From NCBI RefSeq assembly GCF_000758665.1, contig NZ_CP009285.1, positions 2,294,001 to 2,358,000 of the forward strand: 64,000 nucleotides of DNA, given 5' to 3'. Positions 16,942-26,377 of the stretch are shown piece after piece. The stretch comes from Paenibacillus borealis (GTDB lineage Bacteria > Bacillota > Bacilli > Paenibacillales > Paenibacillaceae). The notes beneath the pieces are model-generated. The model was not told where the DNA came from and made no database searches. It worked only from the letters and a program-made list of their open reading frames with translations. The translations under genes were made by a program, and so were the position numbers. How positions within the stretch are numbered: position 1 is the first letter of the stretch; each line of letters starts with the position of its first letter.

Positions 16942-19011
16942 TTGAGCAAGTCAACAGTTCGCAATAAAAGTATTCTTACTCGGCTGCATCCCTCCAAGTC
17001 GCTGGGGGTGCGGCTCTTTCTCGTGTTTTTCGTTGCGACGATGGGAATCGTTCTGTCTTTGGGCTATACATCCTATTCTGTTGCCAAACAAACTATCGAG
17101 AACAATGCGCTGTCCGCTAACCAGCAGACAGTCGAGCAAACCGCAGAGAAGCTTGATGTAACTCTGCTGCGCTTTGAAGATAATCTGGGCCAGCTGTTCT
17201 ACAACAAGGATATTCAGCAGGCAGTCTCACAAGGGAGTGCTGCTGCCGCAGGTACTGCGAACCGCACGGAACAGGCCGGTCTGATCAGCGCTGAATTGAA
17301 GCACTGGCTCTCAGCGGTTTCAAATGTGCAAGCGGTTTATCTGATTCCGCTGAATGAAGCACTGCCTGCCGCGTCAGCGGGAGCTGTGGACAATGAATTC
17401 CTGGCGGGTATCCGCGGAGCTGCATGGTATAAGCAGCTGCAGGAGAAGCCGCAGAGCTTATGGATTACCGAGGCTCTGAAGCAAGGTGAAGCAGAAGGCG
17501 TGGTCCATTTCGCCAAATCAGTAGCGGGGGATGCCGGAAGCTTAGGGTACATAGCGGTCTGTGACATTAAGACAACGGAGCTGGCCAGCCAGCTCAGCAA
17601 AGTCGATCTAGGGATGGACTCTTATATCCAGCTGCTGACTACCAAAGATGAGATGATTGCCTCTTCCCAGCATCAGGAGACAGACACTTACTTACGCCTG
17701 GGCGGCACCCTGTTCAAGGGGCTCAGCGAGAGTTCGGGTTCGCTGCCGACCAAGGATGAGCAGGGCAAATCCATTCTTGCTGTATATGGTACGCTGGAAA
17801 GCTCGGGCTGGAGACTGCTTGGTGTTGTCCCTTCCGAGAATCTGATCAAGGATGCGGGAAGTATCCTTAATACGACTTACATTGCAGTGGCTGCCGCTGC
17901 CGTTGTCGCCATTCTCATTGGCCTCTGGATGGTACGGATGGTCTCCCGGCCGCTGTCGCGCCTGCGGGACCTCATGTTTAAGGGTGCAGAAGGTGACCTG
18001 CGTGTACGGACGAAGGTAGTCTCGCATGATGAAATTGGCCAGCTGTCCGGTTCCTTCAATATGATGATGGAACGGATCACAGAACTGGTTGTACATACTA
18101 ACGAGACCGCCCGTGAAGTACTGGAGACAGCAGATGCCCTGGGCAATGCATCCCGTGAGACGGCTGTGGCCGCACAGGATATCGCTGCAGCAACTGAACA
18201 GATTGCCGGCGGGGCAGGAAATCTGGCGCTGGAGGCAGACCGCGGAAATGAAATGACCGCCCAGATCTCCGAGCGGATGGATGCGGTAATTGCTGCCGCC
18301 CAGGAGATTGGCGGGACCGCACATAGCGTGGAGCAGTCCAGCAGGGAAGGTGTCGTCAAGCTGCAGGAGCTGCTGGGCAGAACGCATGAGACCGGTGATA
18401 TGACGGGTAAGCTCGTGATTAAGGTCAATGAACTCAAGGATACCACCTCGTCTGTCATCCGGGTGCTGGAGGTCATGCAGAACATTACCCAGCAGACCAA
18501 TATTTTATCGCTTAATGCTACTATCGAAGCAGCACGGGCTGGCGAAGCAGGCAAAGGCTTCACCGTGGTCGCTGATGAAATCCGTCAGCTGGCTGAACAG
18601 TCCAAGCGTTCCATTGCAGTAGTGGCCGGGATTACCGATAGAATCATGAATGACATGCATGAGACCGTAGCCGCATTATCTGAGGTGGCTCCGTTATTTG
18701 GAGAACAGATGACGTATGTTCAGAACACCAGCGAGATCTTCGTCAGTGTACAGGGTCAAATGAATCATCTGATCACCCGGCTGGATTCCGTGTCAACATC
18801 CATTGACGGACTGAACCATTCGCAGAGAGTGCTGTCGGAGACGATAGGTAATGTCAGCTCATTCGCGGAAGAATCCTCCGCCGCCTCCGAGGAGGTTGCA
18901 TCCCTCACCGGCGAGCAGGAGAGTGTGAGCGAATATCTGGTCAATCTCTCCGCCAAACTGGAGAACGCCTCGTCCAAGCTTAATGAACGATTGTCTAAAT
19001 TTAGCGTGTAG
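16942..19011 (+). CDS. Methyl-accepting chemotaxis protein (paralog 2)
   Basis: About 689 residues, same plan as the chemoreceptor at 7053-9308: first membrane helix ([21 protein letters not shown]), dCache-like sensor, second helix ([20 protein letters not shown]), HAMP, and signalling domain with [12 protein letters not shown]. The cytoplasmic parts are very similar to paralog 1 while the sensor domains diverge, so the ligands probably differ. I prefer TTG 16942, preceded by GGCGGTG, over GTG 16894 which has no ribosome site. I see no clear sigma-D promoter here, although TTGACA lies near 16822. Both copies face the same way and enclose the mannan genes. Confidence 0.92.
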   Translation: MSKSTVRNKSILTRLHPSKSLGVRLFLVFFVATMGIVLSLGYTSYSVAKQTIENNALSANQQTVEQTAEKLDVTLLRFEDNLGQLFYNKDIQQAVSQGSAAAAGTANRTEQAGLISAELKHWLSAVSNVQAVYLIPLNEALPAASAGAVDNEFLAGIRGAAWYKQLQEKPQSLWITEALKQGEAEGVVHFAKSVAGDAGSLGYIAVCDIKTTELASQLSKVDLGMDSYIQLLTTKDEMIASSQHQETDTYLRLGGTLFKGLSESSGSLPTKDEQGKSILAVYGTLESSGWRLLGVVPSENLIKDAGSILNTTYIAVAAAAVVAILIGLWMVRMVSRPLSRLRDLMFKGAEGDLRVRTKVVSHDEIGQLSGSFNMMMERITELVVHTNETAREVLETADALGNASRETAVAAQDIAAATEQIAGGAGNLALEADRGNEMTAQISERMDAVIAAAQEIGGTAHSVEQSSREGVVKLQELLGRTHETGDMTGKLVIKVNELKDTTSSVIRVLEVMQNITQQTNILSLNATIEAARAGEAGKGFTVVADEIRQLAEQSKRSIAVVAGITDRIMNDMHETVAALSEVAPLFGEQMTYVQNTSEIFVSVQGQMNHLITRLDSVSTSIDGLNHSQRVLSETIGNVSSFAEESSAASEEVASLTGEQESVSEYLVNLSAKLENASSKLNERLSKFSV

Positions 19012-19063
19012 CACGCTTCTGTGCTGCTCCTGCCGGGAATGTAGAGGCAGAACAGCCATTTTA

Positions 19064-19095
19064 ACCGCTTTTCCTCCATGGAAAGGCGGTTTTTT
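19064..19095 (+). terminator. Rho-independent terminator after chemoreceptor 2
   Basis: AACCGCTTTTCC pairs with GGAAAGGCGGTT around a short TCCAT loop and is followed by TTTT. Confidence 0.85.
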
Positions 19096-19158
19096 GCCTT
19101 TTCGGTTGGGCATAATATAACCCAGAGTTCCGTAGCCCACTTGATGGAGGAATAACAC

Positions 19159-20964
19159 TTGCAGAAGCTGATTCATAAACGTATATTTTGGAGTCTGCTG
19201 ATTCTGTCTGTGCTCGTTGCAGGCTTGATCATCAGACTGGCCTGGGTTCAGCTGCTGCAGAAGAATCAGGCGGTAAGCGGAACAAGGTATACGATGGCAC
19301 AAATGGCCGAAATTCAGAGTGAGCGGGAGACCGTGCTGGACAGCGGGCGGGGCCGGCTGTATGACAAGAACGGAGAACCGCTGGCCGGAGAGACTGTATG
19401 GACAGCGGTACTGTTTCCGCTGGAAGAGTCACTCCCGCTGCATACGGTTACCGGAGAGCCTGCCGGAGATAAGCAATTGCACCGTCTGGCAGAAATTCTA
19501 GGTGTCAGCTATGGCCAGCTGCAGGCGAAACGCACAGGACTTAAGGAACCGCTGCTCTGGCCCTCCGGCAAAGGGAACATTCCGCTGGCATTGTCGTTGT
19601 CACAGGCCCGGGAAGTGGAAGAGCTGGGGATTGAGGGGGTTAAAGCACTGCCCTTTGCCCGCAGATATGATGGCTCCGCTTCAGGACGGCAATGGCTCGG
19701 CTACTTGTCTGAAGCTTCGGGTGAAGCTCTCCGGCAATCACCGACAGGTCTGCGGATTCCACGGACAGGTACAGACGGGCTGGAGAAGACACTGGAGCCG
19801 CTGCTGCAGGGAGTGGGGCATACGGAGGCGGTTGCCCAGGTGGATGCCCGCGGCAACCGTGTTCCAGGCAGTCCGATTATAGTCAAGGCACCGGGTAATC
19901 CGTATTACCCGCTGTCGTTATATACCACGATTGATAAGAAGCTTCAGGAGCGCATTGAGCAGCTGGCGGCTGAAGCGGGGGTGAAGGAAGGCGCGGTTGT
20001 AGTCCTGGACAGCCAGAGCGGTGATATCGCCGCAATGGTATCCTTGCCATTCTACAATCCGGAGCAGGTCTCGCCTCAAGGGGGAGAATGGAACAACCGG
20101 GCGCTGCAGGCTGCGGTACCCGGATCCATCTTCAAGATTGTCACCGCAGCTGCTGCCCTGGAAGCCGGATTAACTTCACCGGAGGAACCGTTCTACTGTA
20201 AAGGGGAATACGGGAAGTACGGATTAACCTGCCTGAACGGCAAAGGACACGGCGCCCTTACGATGGCGCAAGGGTTCGCCGTGTCCTGTAATACCGTGTT
20301 CGCCACGCTTGCCGAGCGGCTTAGTGGAGCACAGCTTAATGCTGCTGCTCTGGCACTGGGCCTTGGCCGGGATATCGGCTGGCAGGCGGAGAATACGCTG
20401 GGTCTGCCGCTGCTCCGGCCGCTCTCCGGGGAGCAGACGGGGACGATCTTCACCACGCTGCTGCCGGATGATGGCGGGGCCAGGGTGCAGACCGCGATCG
20501 GCCAGCGCGATGTGCGGATTACGCCGCTGCAGGCGGCGAATCTCGTAGTCACGCTGCTGCATGGCGGCGAGGTTAGAGCGCCGCGTATTCTGCAGCGGGT
20601 TGCTTTTGCCAACGGGCAGACGCTTAAGGAGCTCCCGGGACATCTGGCCCCTGCCCCGCAGGGCAGAATATCCAAGGCAACCGCCCGCATGCTGCTGTCC
20701 ATGATGCGTAAAGTGGTGACAGAAGGAACAGGCAAGACGCTGCAGGGCCTTGAATGGCCGGTTGCCGGCAAATCAGGTACAGCGCAGACGCTCGTCAAAG
20801 GCGTGGCCCGCAACAATCAATGGTTCATCGGCTATGGCCCGGCAGACCATCCAAGGTATGCTGTGTCCGTTGCTGTTGAGAACGTGGCTCCAAGCAGTCC
20901 GCAGGCAGCTGCCAAGTTATTCGGTCAAGTATTCGAGCTGTTGTCCGGGTCAGCGGGGGCCTGA
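19159..20964 (+). CDS. Class B penicillin-binding protein (transpeptidase)
   Basis: A 601-residue class B PBP. One N-terminal anchor (~residues 8-30), a PBP dimerisation domain (~50-230, RGRLYDKNGEPLAG), then the transpeptidase domain: S323-x-x-K326 in PGSIFK, S376-C-N378 in AVSCNTVF, and K538-S-G in AGKSGTAQT. KSG instead of KTG is a known variant in class B enzymes. It cross-links peptidoglycan outside the membrane; which machinery (division, elongation or sporulation) is not clear. The start is TTG 19159 after TGGAGGA. The last 40 bases overlap the convergent AI-2E-type gene. Confidence 0.9.
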   Translation: MQKLIHKRIFWSLLILSVLVAGLIIRLAWVQLLQKNQAVSGTRYTMAQMAEIQSERETVLDSGRGRLYDKNGEPLAGETVWTAVLFPLEESLPLHTVTGEPAGDKQLHRLAEILGVSYGQLQAKRTGLKEPLLWPSGKGNIPLALSLSQAREVEELGIEGVKALPFARRYDGSASGRQWLGYLSEASGEALRQSPTGLRIPRTGTDGLEKTLEPLLQGVGHTEAVAQVDARGNRVPGSPIIVKAPGNPYYPLSLYTTIDKKLQERIEQLAAEAGVKEGAVVVLDSQSGDIAAMVSLPFYNPEQVSPQGGEWNNRALQAAVPGSIFKIVTAAAALEAGLTSPEEPFYCKGEYGKYGLTCLNGKGHGALTMAQGFAVSCNTVFATLAERLSGAQLNAAALALGLGRDIGWQAENTLGLPLLRPLSGEQTGTIFTTLLPDDGGARVQTAIGQRDVRITPLQAANLVVTLLHGGEVRAPRILQRVAFANGQTLKELPGHLAPAPQGRISKATARMLLSMMRKVVTEGTGKTLQGLEWPVAGKSGTAQTLVKGVARNNQWFIGYGPADHPRYAVSVAVENVAPSSPQAAAKLFGQVFELLSGSAGA

Positions 20965-22136
20965 GTCACTTCACTGTCTGCTGTACCAGCAGTATCACCC
21001 GAAACGGTACCTCCTGCTGTGGAGGGTCCGGAAGCGGCAAACGGAGACACGATGAACTCCTCCTGCGGCAGATAGATCCAGCGCTGCAGATACCCCTGCT
21101 GGATCAGCTCCTTGAGCAGGATCAGCAGGATCGGCGACAGAATAAGTCCGGCGATGCCAAATACGGAGGAAGACAGAATCACGAACGAGAGCATCAGGAA
21201 GGCGGAGGAGACGCCGATTGAATTTCCGGTGATTTTGGGCTCCAGCAGCTGTCTGATCACCATTACCACTGCCAGCAGAATGATTAGACCAATGGCAAGT
21301 GAGGTATTGCCGACAATGAACAAATAAATAATCCAGGGAATCAGAATTGCCGGTACTCCAAGAAGCGGCAGCAGGTCGAACAAGGCGCAGATCAGAGCCA
21401 GGGTAATGACATTTCCAGTCTGCAGGATCAGCAGTCCGGCGAGAACGATCACGAAGGTAATGCTGATCAGAATCAGCTGGGCTTTTAGATAAGAACCGAT
21501 AGCCTTGAACACATTCCCCTGCAGGAAAGCGTAAGCCGTCTTAAAGGTCTTGGGCAGCTTGTCATGGGCGATCCGGCGCCAGTCCTTAATCTCCATACTG
21601 AGGAAAAAGGCCAGGATAATCGCAATGCCGAAATTAGCCATAAAGGAAGAGAAGGAGCCAAGCACACCGATCATATATTTAAAGAAGGTGACCATCCACG
21701 TCGAGAGAACATTAGTCGCATCAGTGAAATAACCGTTCAGTTTATCTGTGAGATCGGGCGGGAGCGCATCGATTTTTTGCTGGAGATAGGTGGTAGCCTC
21801 AGTAAAATGCTGCTGGACTATGTATGTATATCTGGGCAGATTTTCCTGGAATTGAATGACCTGAGTCGTAATCAGCAGTCCGGCAGCAAATAATGCGCCA
21901 AGCAGGATCACTAAGAAGAGTACCACGGAGATAGCGGAGGCGAAAGGCTTAGCCATTCCCTTGCGGTTCAGGAACCGGGCCAGCGGCTCAATCAGCAGGA
22001 AAACAAAAAAGGACAGGAACACAGGAGCGGCCAGCTGATACAGCTTACTGAATCCCAGCATCACGAGATATAGCGTCAGAATAACCAATCCGATGTCGAA
22101 AAAAGTGCGCCAATATTTTTTGTACAGCGGCAGCAT
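20925..22136 (-). CDS. AI-2E family transporter-like membrane protein
   Basis: A 403-residue membrane protein of PF01594 type with about seven or eight hydrophobic segments (for example FFDIGLVILTLYLVMLGFSKL, ISVVLFLVILLGALFAAGLL, and the conserved PLLGVPAILIPWIIYLF) and the RQLLEPKITGNSIGVSSAFL signature. Bacillales members include YtvI-type sporulation proteins and sodium/proton-exchange relatives; the substrate here is unknown. The C-terminal ~40 residues are acidic, Ala/Thr/Gly-rich and probably disordered, and their coding region overlaps the PBP gene tail to tail. ATG 22136 follows AAAAGGAG. Confidence 0.88.
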   Translation of the reverse strand: MLPLYKKYWRTFFDIGLVILTLYLVMLGFSKLYQLAAPVFLSFFVFLLIEPLARFLNRKGMAKPFASAISVVLFLVILLGALFAAGLLITTQVIQFQENLPRYTYIVQQHFTEATTYLQQKIDALPPDLTDKLNGYFTDATNVLSTWMVTFFKYMIGVLGSFSSFMANFGIAIILAFFLSMEIKDWRRIAHDKLPKTFKTAYAFLQGNVFKAIGSYLKAQLILISITFVIVLAGLLILQTGNVITLALICALFDLLPLLGVPAILIPWIIYLFIVGNTSLAIGLIILLAVVMVIRQLLEPKITGNSIGVSSAFLMLSFVILSSSVFGIAGLILSPILLILLKELIQQGYLQRWIYLPQEEFIVSPFAASGPSTAGGTVSGDTAGTADSEVTQAPADPDNSSNT

Positions 22137-22389
22137 AGAGATAAACGACTCCTTTTCTAGATAAATTTACAATATTCACTTCAATTCATTGTACACGATT
22201 TTAATAAAAAAGCGTCTATTTCTTTGGCAGCTGTGTTAAAATAGGGGGTAACGTTTTTTTTGAATGTACTACTTGTTGCCACAACGGTTATTGTCCTCTT
22301 GCAGGACAGCAGACGCTTCTACTTACTCTACTTGGCCGTATCACACGTAAGACGAGCCAAAGTCAACTCTGGAAAAGCGGGGAATTTAC

Positions 22390-23775
22390 ATGCAGACTTT
22401 GCTGCTCTGGCTATTTTACATCTCGACCTTTTATGCTTTTATTCCCGGAATGATCAGCCGTATATTTGGTTATCGCGTCTTTCGCAAAGGAATCGGGCGT
22501 ACGGATTATGGCCTGACCTTCGATGATGGACCTGACCCGCATTATACACCGTTATTGCTGGATCTGCTTAAGCGTTATGGAGCTAAGGCGACATTCTTCG
22601 TGGTCGGTGCCCACGCTGAAGCGCATCCGGAGATTATTAAGCGTATGCACGATGAAGGGCATCTTATCGGAATTCACAATTATGTGCACAAGACGAATTG
22701 GCTGATGCGTCCGGCAACGGTGAGGAAGCAGATTCAGCGGACCGATGATATTATCTTCAAAATAACCGGCGAGCGCAGCACCTACTACCGTCCGCCGTGG
22801 GGAATTGTGAACCTGTTTGACTTCTCCAAGCGCCGTCAGGTGCAGATTGTACTATGGTCGGCCATGTTCGGCGACTGGAAGGAGAAGCTTGGAGCGGAAC
22901 GCCTGACCGACAAGCTGATCTCCAAGCTGGATCCGGGTGAAGTCATGCTGTTGCATGACTGCGGTACAACGCTCGGTGCCGATCCGCATGCCCCTGAGCA
23001 TATGCTGATTGCCCTGGAGCGGATGCTGCAGGAAGCGGATAGACGGGGGCTGCGAAGTATCCGGATTGATGAGATGATCAAGGCGGTGCAGAGCTCACCG
23101 ATCACAAGGCTGTCTTTCGGCAAACGGTTGGTTGTCGGCTTATGGCTGGCCTGGGAACAGGTATTCCAGCTAATGTTCCAGATCAAGACGATCTCTCCGG
23201 CCGATCCGTTCCTGCATTACAGGCTGCGTAAATATCAGGGGAATCCCGTGCAGATGGATAACGGTGAGACATTAAGCAAAGGCGACAAGATCATTGAGCT
23301 GCATATCGACAACAGGCAGCTGTTCGAGCTGGGCATTCATTCCCGTTCGTCGGCACAGCTCGCGATCCGCATGATCCGCCGCATGGAGAAGGATCTGCCG
23401 GTGCTGGCGGAGCGGATTGCCGGTGATGTGGATCTGGCTGAAGCCAAGGCACTCTATGGTGTAAGCCTGCTGAACCGTGGGCCCGAGAAATTCGGGTTCA
23501 TGGTTCTGGATCTGCCAAGCGGCCTGTTCGCAAGCTCTACCAAATTCTATCTCAGTATTCTGCTCAGCGTTATTCATCCGTCAGGCGGAGCGAGGCTTAA
23601 AGTCCGCAGTGAGCTGCTGGTACCCAAAATGATGCTGATGCCCGTGTCGCAGCTGCTTGATCAGATGAATCAGCAGCGGCCGCAGAAGCCGGTGAAGCAA
23701 CGGGAACGTGTGCGGGAAGAGGAACGGTCGATTGAAGCTGAACTAGAACTGCCCGGAGCAACGGTTGTTCATTGA
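22390..23775 (+). CDS. Polysaccharide deacetylase with C-terminal extension
   Basis: 461 residues. An N-terminal membrane helix (~1-20) is followed by a NodB deacetylase domain (~38-225): TFDDGPD (D45, D46), HNYVH metal ligands (H96, H100), YYRPPWG, and VMLLHDCG. The enzyme would remove N- or O-acetyl groups from a cell-wall or secreted glycan on the outer face of the membrane. Residues ~240-440 form an extra domain that I do not recognise (FELGIHSRSSAQLAIRMIRR), ending in a charged tail. ATG 22390 follows AAGCGGGGAATTTAC. The gene stands alone with its own terminator. Confidence 0.9.
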   Translation: MQTLLLWLFYISTFYAFIPGMISRIFGYRVFRKGIGRTDYGLTFDDGPDPHYTPLLLDLLKRYGAKATFFVVGAHAEAHPEIIKRMHDEGHLIGIHNYVHKTNWLMRPATVRKQIQRTDDIIFKITGERSTYYRPPWGIVNLFDFSKRRQVQIVLWSAMFGDWKEKLGAERLTDKLISKLDPGEVMLLHDCGTTLGADPHAPEHMLIALERMLQEADRRGLRSIRIDEMIKAVQSSPITRLSFGKRLVVGLWLAWEQVFQLMFQIKTISPADPFLHYRLRKYQGNPVQMDNGETLSKGDKIIELHIDNRQLFELGIHSRSSAQLAIRMIRRMEKDLPVLAERIAGDVDLAEAKALYGVSLLNRGPEKFGFMVLDLPSGLFASSTKFYLSILLSVIHPSGGARLKVRSELLVPKMMLMPVSQLLDQMNQQRPQKPVKQRERVREEERSIEAELELPGATVVH

Positions 23776-23843
23776 ATTGCAGCAGGCTATTTAGCACTTA
23801 TAAGTTGACATTTATCCGGATTGTAACCGAAGCTGTTTCCTAT

Positions 23844-23879
23844 GCTCCGCTGGCCTGAATGGCTGGCGGGGCTTTTTAT
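23844..23879 (+). terminator. Rho-independent terminator after the deacetylase
   Basis: GCTCCGCTGGCC pairs with GGCTGGCGGGGC (wobbles allowed) around TGAAT, followed by TTTTTAT. Confidence 0.85.
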
Positions 23880-23960
23880 ATATCCGGCAGCTATTCCCGC
23901 CGATATGTCCACTGCCTGCGGCGGAGATCCCAGATACCGTGACCGCTGTCAGATTCAAAT

Positions 23961-24137
23961 TCCTGCACTAAATACAACATTCTGCTCATCAAAACCGCCA
24001 TAATCCGGAATTGTTGTACAAAAGGCAGCATTTCGCCTTCTTTCGGCGGCTTAGCAGGAAGATTATTGTATTTCATACAACAATCCTTCTGAACAACCCT
24101 TTATCGGTGAATCAAAGTTGCAGAGCGTACAACATTT
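23961..24137 (-). repeat. 177-bp multi-core intergenic element, copy 2
   Basis: Aligns over its full length with copies at 10750-10926 and 53985-54161. Read on the minus strand, cores begin at 24136, 24084, 24032 and 23981 (spacing 52, 52, 51). The third core is inverted relative to the others. A minus-strand frame starting at ATG 24076, with AGAAGG exactly 8 bases upstream, runs 61 codons (MKYNNLPAKPPKEGE..., then LPFVQQF and MLYLVQEF) to 23891. It could be a small gene or a chance frame. The flanking gap sequence (23776-23960, 24138-24213) holds only terminators. Confidence 0.75.
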
Positions 24138-24213
24138 CCTAGCGACCAGCTACAGAGACCATTTGTGTGATCTCTGCTATCTGCGCCACCTGCATTAACG
24201 GGCCCTAATATGC

Positions 24214-24257
24214 AAAAAAAGAGCAGTCCCGCCGCATCTGCGGACGTGACTGCTCTT
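24214..24257 (-). terminator. Rho-independent terminator of ilvD
   Basis: On the minus strand GAGCAGTC pairs with GACTGCTC, with an inner CCGCAGATGCGG hairpin, followed by TTTTTTT. Confidence 0.92.
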
Positions 24258-24302
24258 CCAGTTCATTCTTTATATCTCAGGCTGCGGCAGCCGGATCAGT
24301 GA

Positions 24303-25988
24303 TTAGATCTTCAGCACGCCGCCCTTGCTTGCATTGGTAACCAGCTTGGAGTAACGGGCCAGGTAACCGGTCTTCACCTTCGGCTCGAAATCTTTCCAGC
24401 CGCTGCGGCGGACAGCCAGGACTTCTTCTTCAACCAGCAGCTCGATCTTGCGGTTGATCAGATCCAGTTCGATGATGTCGCCATCCTCGACAAAAGCAAT
24501 CGGTCCGCCCTCAGCCGCTTCCGGCGAGATGTGGCCGATACTGATTCCGCGGGAAGCTCCGGAGAACCGTCCGTCGGTGATCAGGCCGACCTTGGCGCCA
24601 AGACCCATACCGACGATCTGCGAAGTCGGTGCCAGCATTTCCGGCATACCCGGTCCGCCCTTCGGACCTTCATACCGGATAACAACGACATGGCCTTCTT
24701 TGACCTTGCCGTTCGCGATCCCTTCCAGCGCCTGCTCCTGGGAGTCGAAGCAGATGGCAGGTCCTTTGTGGTAGCCGCCAACGGAAGCATCTACGGCACC
24801 AACCTTGATGATGGAGCCTTCCGGAGCCAGGTTGCCGTAGAGTACAGCCAATCCGCCTACTGGGGAATAAGGGTTGTCTATTGTATGAATAACTGACGTA
24901 TCCTGAATCTCATGACCGGTGACATTCTCGGCCAAAGTCTTGCCGGTTACGGTCATGCAGTCGCCGAAGATGGCGCCCGGCTTCTTCAGCAGCTCGTTCA
25001 GCACAGCGCTGACGCCGCCCGCCCGGTCCACATCTTCGATGAAGATATCGGAGGCAGGAGCCAGCTTGGCCAGGTAAGGTACGCGGTTGGCTACTTCATT
25101 GATGCGCTCCAGCGGATAGTCGATTTCAGCTTCCTGAGCCAGTGCCAGGGTATGCAACACAGTGTTGGTGGAGCCGCCCATCGCCATATCCAGCGCAAAG
25201 GCATTGTCCAGTGATTCATGGGTTACGATATCACGCGGTTTCAGATCCAGCTTGATCAGCTCCATGAGTTGGGTAGCTGATTTGCGGACGAAATCTCTGC
25301 GTTCTTCCGCAACTGCCAGAATGGTGCCGTTGCCCGGGAGAGCAAGGCCCATAGCTTCAGCCAGACAGTTCATGGAATTGGCTGTGAACATACCCGAACA
25401 TGATCCGCAGGTTGGACAGCCGAATTGTTCCAGTTCAAGCAGCTCAGCGTCATTGATCTTGCCGACCTGATGGGCGCCAACGCCTTCAAACACGGAAGTC
25501 AGAGATAGCTTCTTGCCTTTGCTGTCTACGCCGGCCTTCATCGGTCCGCCGCTGACGAAGATCGTCGGGATGTTGACGCGCAGTGCGCCCATCATCATAC
25601 CCGGGGTGATTTTATCACAATTGGGAATGCAGACCATTCCATCGAACCAGTGAGCGGAAACCATCGTTTCCACAGAATCGGCTATGATCTCGCGGCTTGG
25701 CAATGAATAACGCATTCCGATATGTCCCATGGCAATGCCGTCATCTACGCCGATGGTATTGAATTCGAACGGAACCCCGCCGGCTTCACGGATGGCTTCC
25801 TTTACAATCTTGCCGAATTCCTGCAGATGCACATGACCCGGTACAATGTCGAGATAGGAATTGCAGACTGCGATAAACGGCTTGCCGAAATCCTCTTCCT
25901 TAACGCCGGCAGCACGCAGAAGACTGCGGTGTGGTGCGCGGTCAAAGCCCTTTTTGATCATGTCTGAACGCATTTTTTTGTTTGCCAT
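24303..25988 (-). CDS. ilvD: Dihydroxy-acid dehydratase
   Basis: A 561-residue IlvD/Edd family enzyme, third step of valine, leucine and isoleucine synthesis (2,3-dihydroxy acids to 2-keto acids). It shows [16 protein letters not shown], the Fe-S cysteine segments [10 protein letters not shown] and [32 protein letters not shown], and [20 protein letters not shown] near the end. ATG 25988 with GGGGGAAAT upstream is chosen over farther in-frame codons, and matches the usual MANKKMRSD beginning. It is a single gene here, away from other ilv/leu genes. I found no T-box in the leader. Confidence 0.96.
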   Translation of the reverse strand: MANKKMRSDMIKKGFDRAPHRSLLRAAGVKEEDFGKPFIAVCNSYLDIVPGHVHLQEFGKIVKEAIREAGGVPFEFNTIGVDDGIAMGHIGMRYSLPSREIIADSVETMVSAHWFDGMVCIPNCDKITPGMMMGALRVNIPTIFVSGGPMKAGVDSKGKKLSLTSVFEGVGAHQVGKINDAELLELEQFGCPTCGSCSGMFTANSMNCLAEAMGLALPGNGTILAVAEERRDFVRKSATQLMELIKLDLKPRDIVTHESLDNAFALDMAMGGSTNTVLHTLALAQEAEIDYPLERINEVANRVPYLAKLAPASDIFIEDVDRAGGVSAVLNELLKKPGAIFGDCMTVTGKTLAENVTGHEIQDTSVIHTIDNPYSPVGGLAVLYGNLAPEGSIIKVGAVDASVGGYHKGPAICFDSQEQALEGIANGKVKEGHVVVIRYEGPKGGPGMPEMLAPTSQIVGMGLGAKVGLITDGRFSGASRGISIGHISPEAAEGGPIAFVEDGDIIELDLINRKIELLVEEEVLAVRRSGWKDFEPKVKTGYLARYSKLVTNASKGGVLKI

Positions 25989-26304
25989 GATGACATTTCC
26001 CCCTAAAAGTATTGTGAGCCTAACCTCTTGGAACGGTGAGAACAAATATAGTGCCGCATTAACGCATTGCAATCCCAAAAGCTGCGTGTCTGCGGTTTAT
26101 AGAAGGAACAAGGTCCAGCTTCTTGCAGTAAACAGAAGTAGGGCGGAGCCGTTTCTATAAAAAACAAGCGGATTGGATACGAACGTTAATAGAGAGTCTA
26201 TCACAAAAAACCTCATTTTTCTACCGGGCAATGTGAAGTTTGTCGCAGTCATCTCCCGGCAGACAGGTGGAAACGGCTACATCGATCATTAAAGGAAATT
26301 ATAC
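25989..26304. other. Leader/promoter region of ilvD, nothing further recognised
   Basis: 316 bases without a credible gene. On the minus strand an AT-rich stretch (TTTTTTGTGATAGACTCTCTATTAACG) near 26185-26215 could contain the promoter. I looked for T-box hallmarks and a leader peptide and did not see them. Confidence 0.4.
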
Positions 26305-26335
26305 CAAAAAGCCTATCCCGGACAGGACAGGCTTC
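26305..26335 (-). terminator. Rho-independent terminator of the acyltransferase gene
   Basis: On the minus strand AAGCCTGTCC pairs with GGGATAGGCTT around TGTCC, followed by TTTT. Confidence 0.85.
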
Positions 26336-26377
26336 TACATATTAATAAGTGAAGAGGCTGTTTCAATAGCAATGATG

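Noticed and set aside
25989..26304. T-box or leader attenuator before ilvD
   Set aside because: No T-box consensus, specifier loop or leader peptide could be found, and no terminator precedes the gene.
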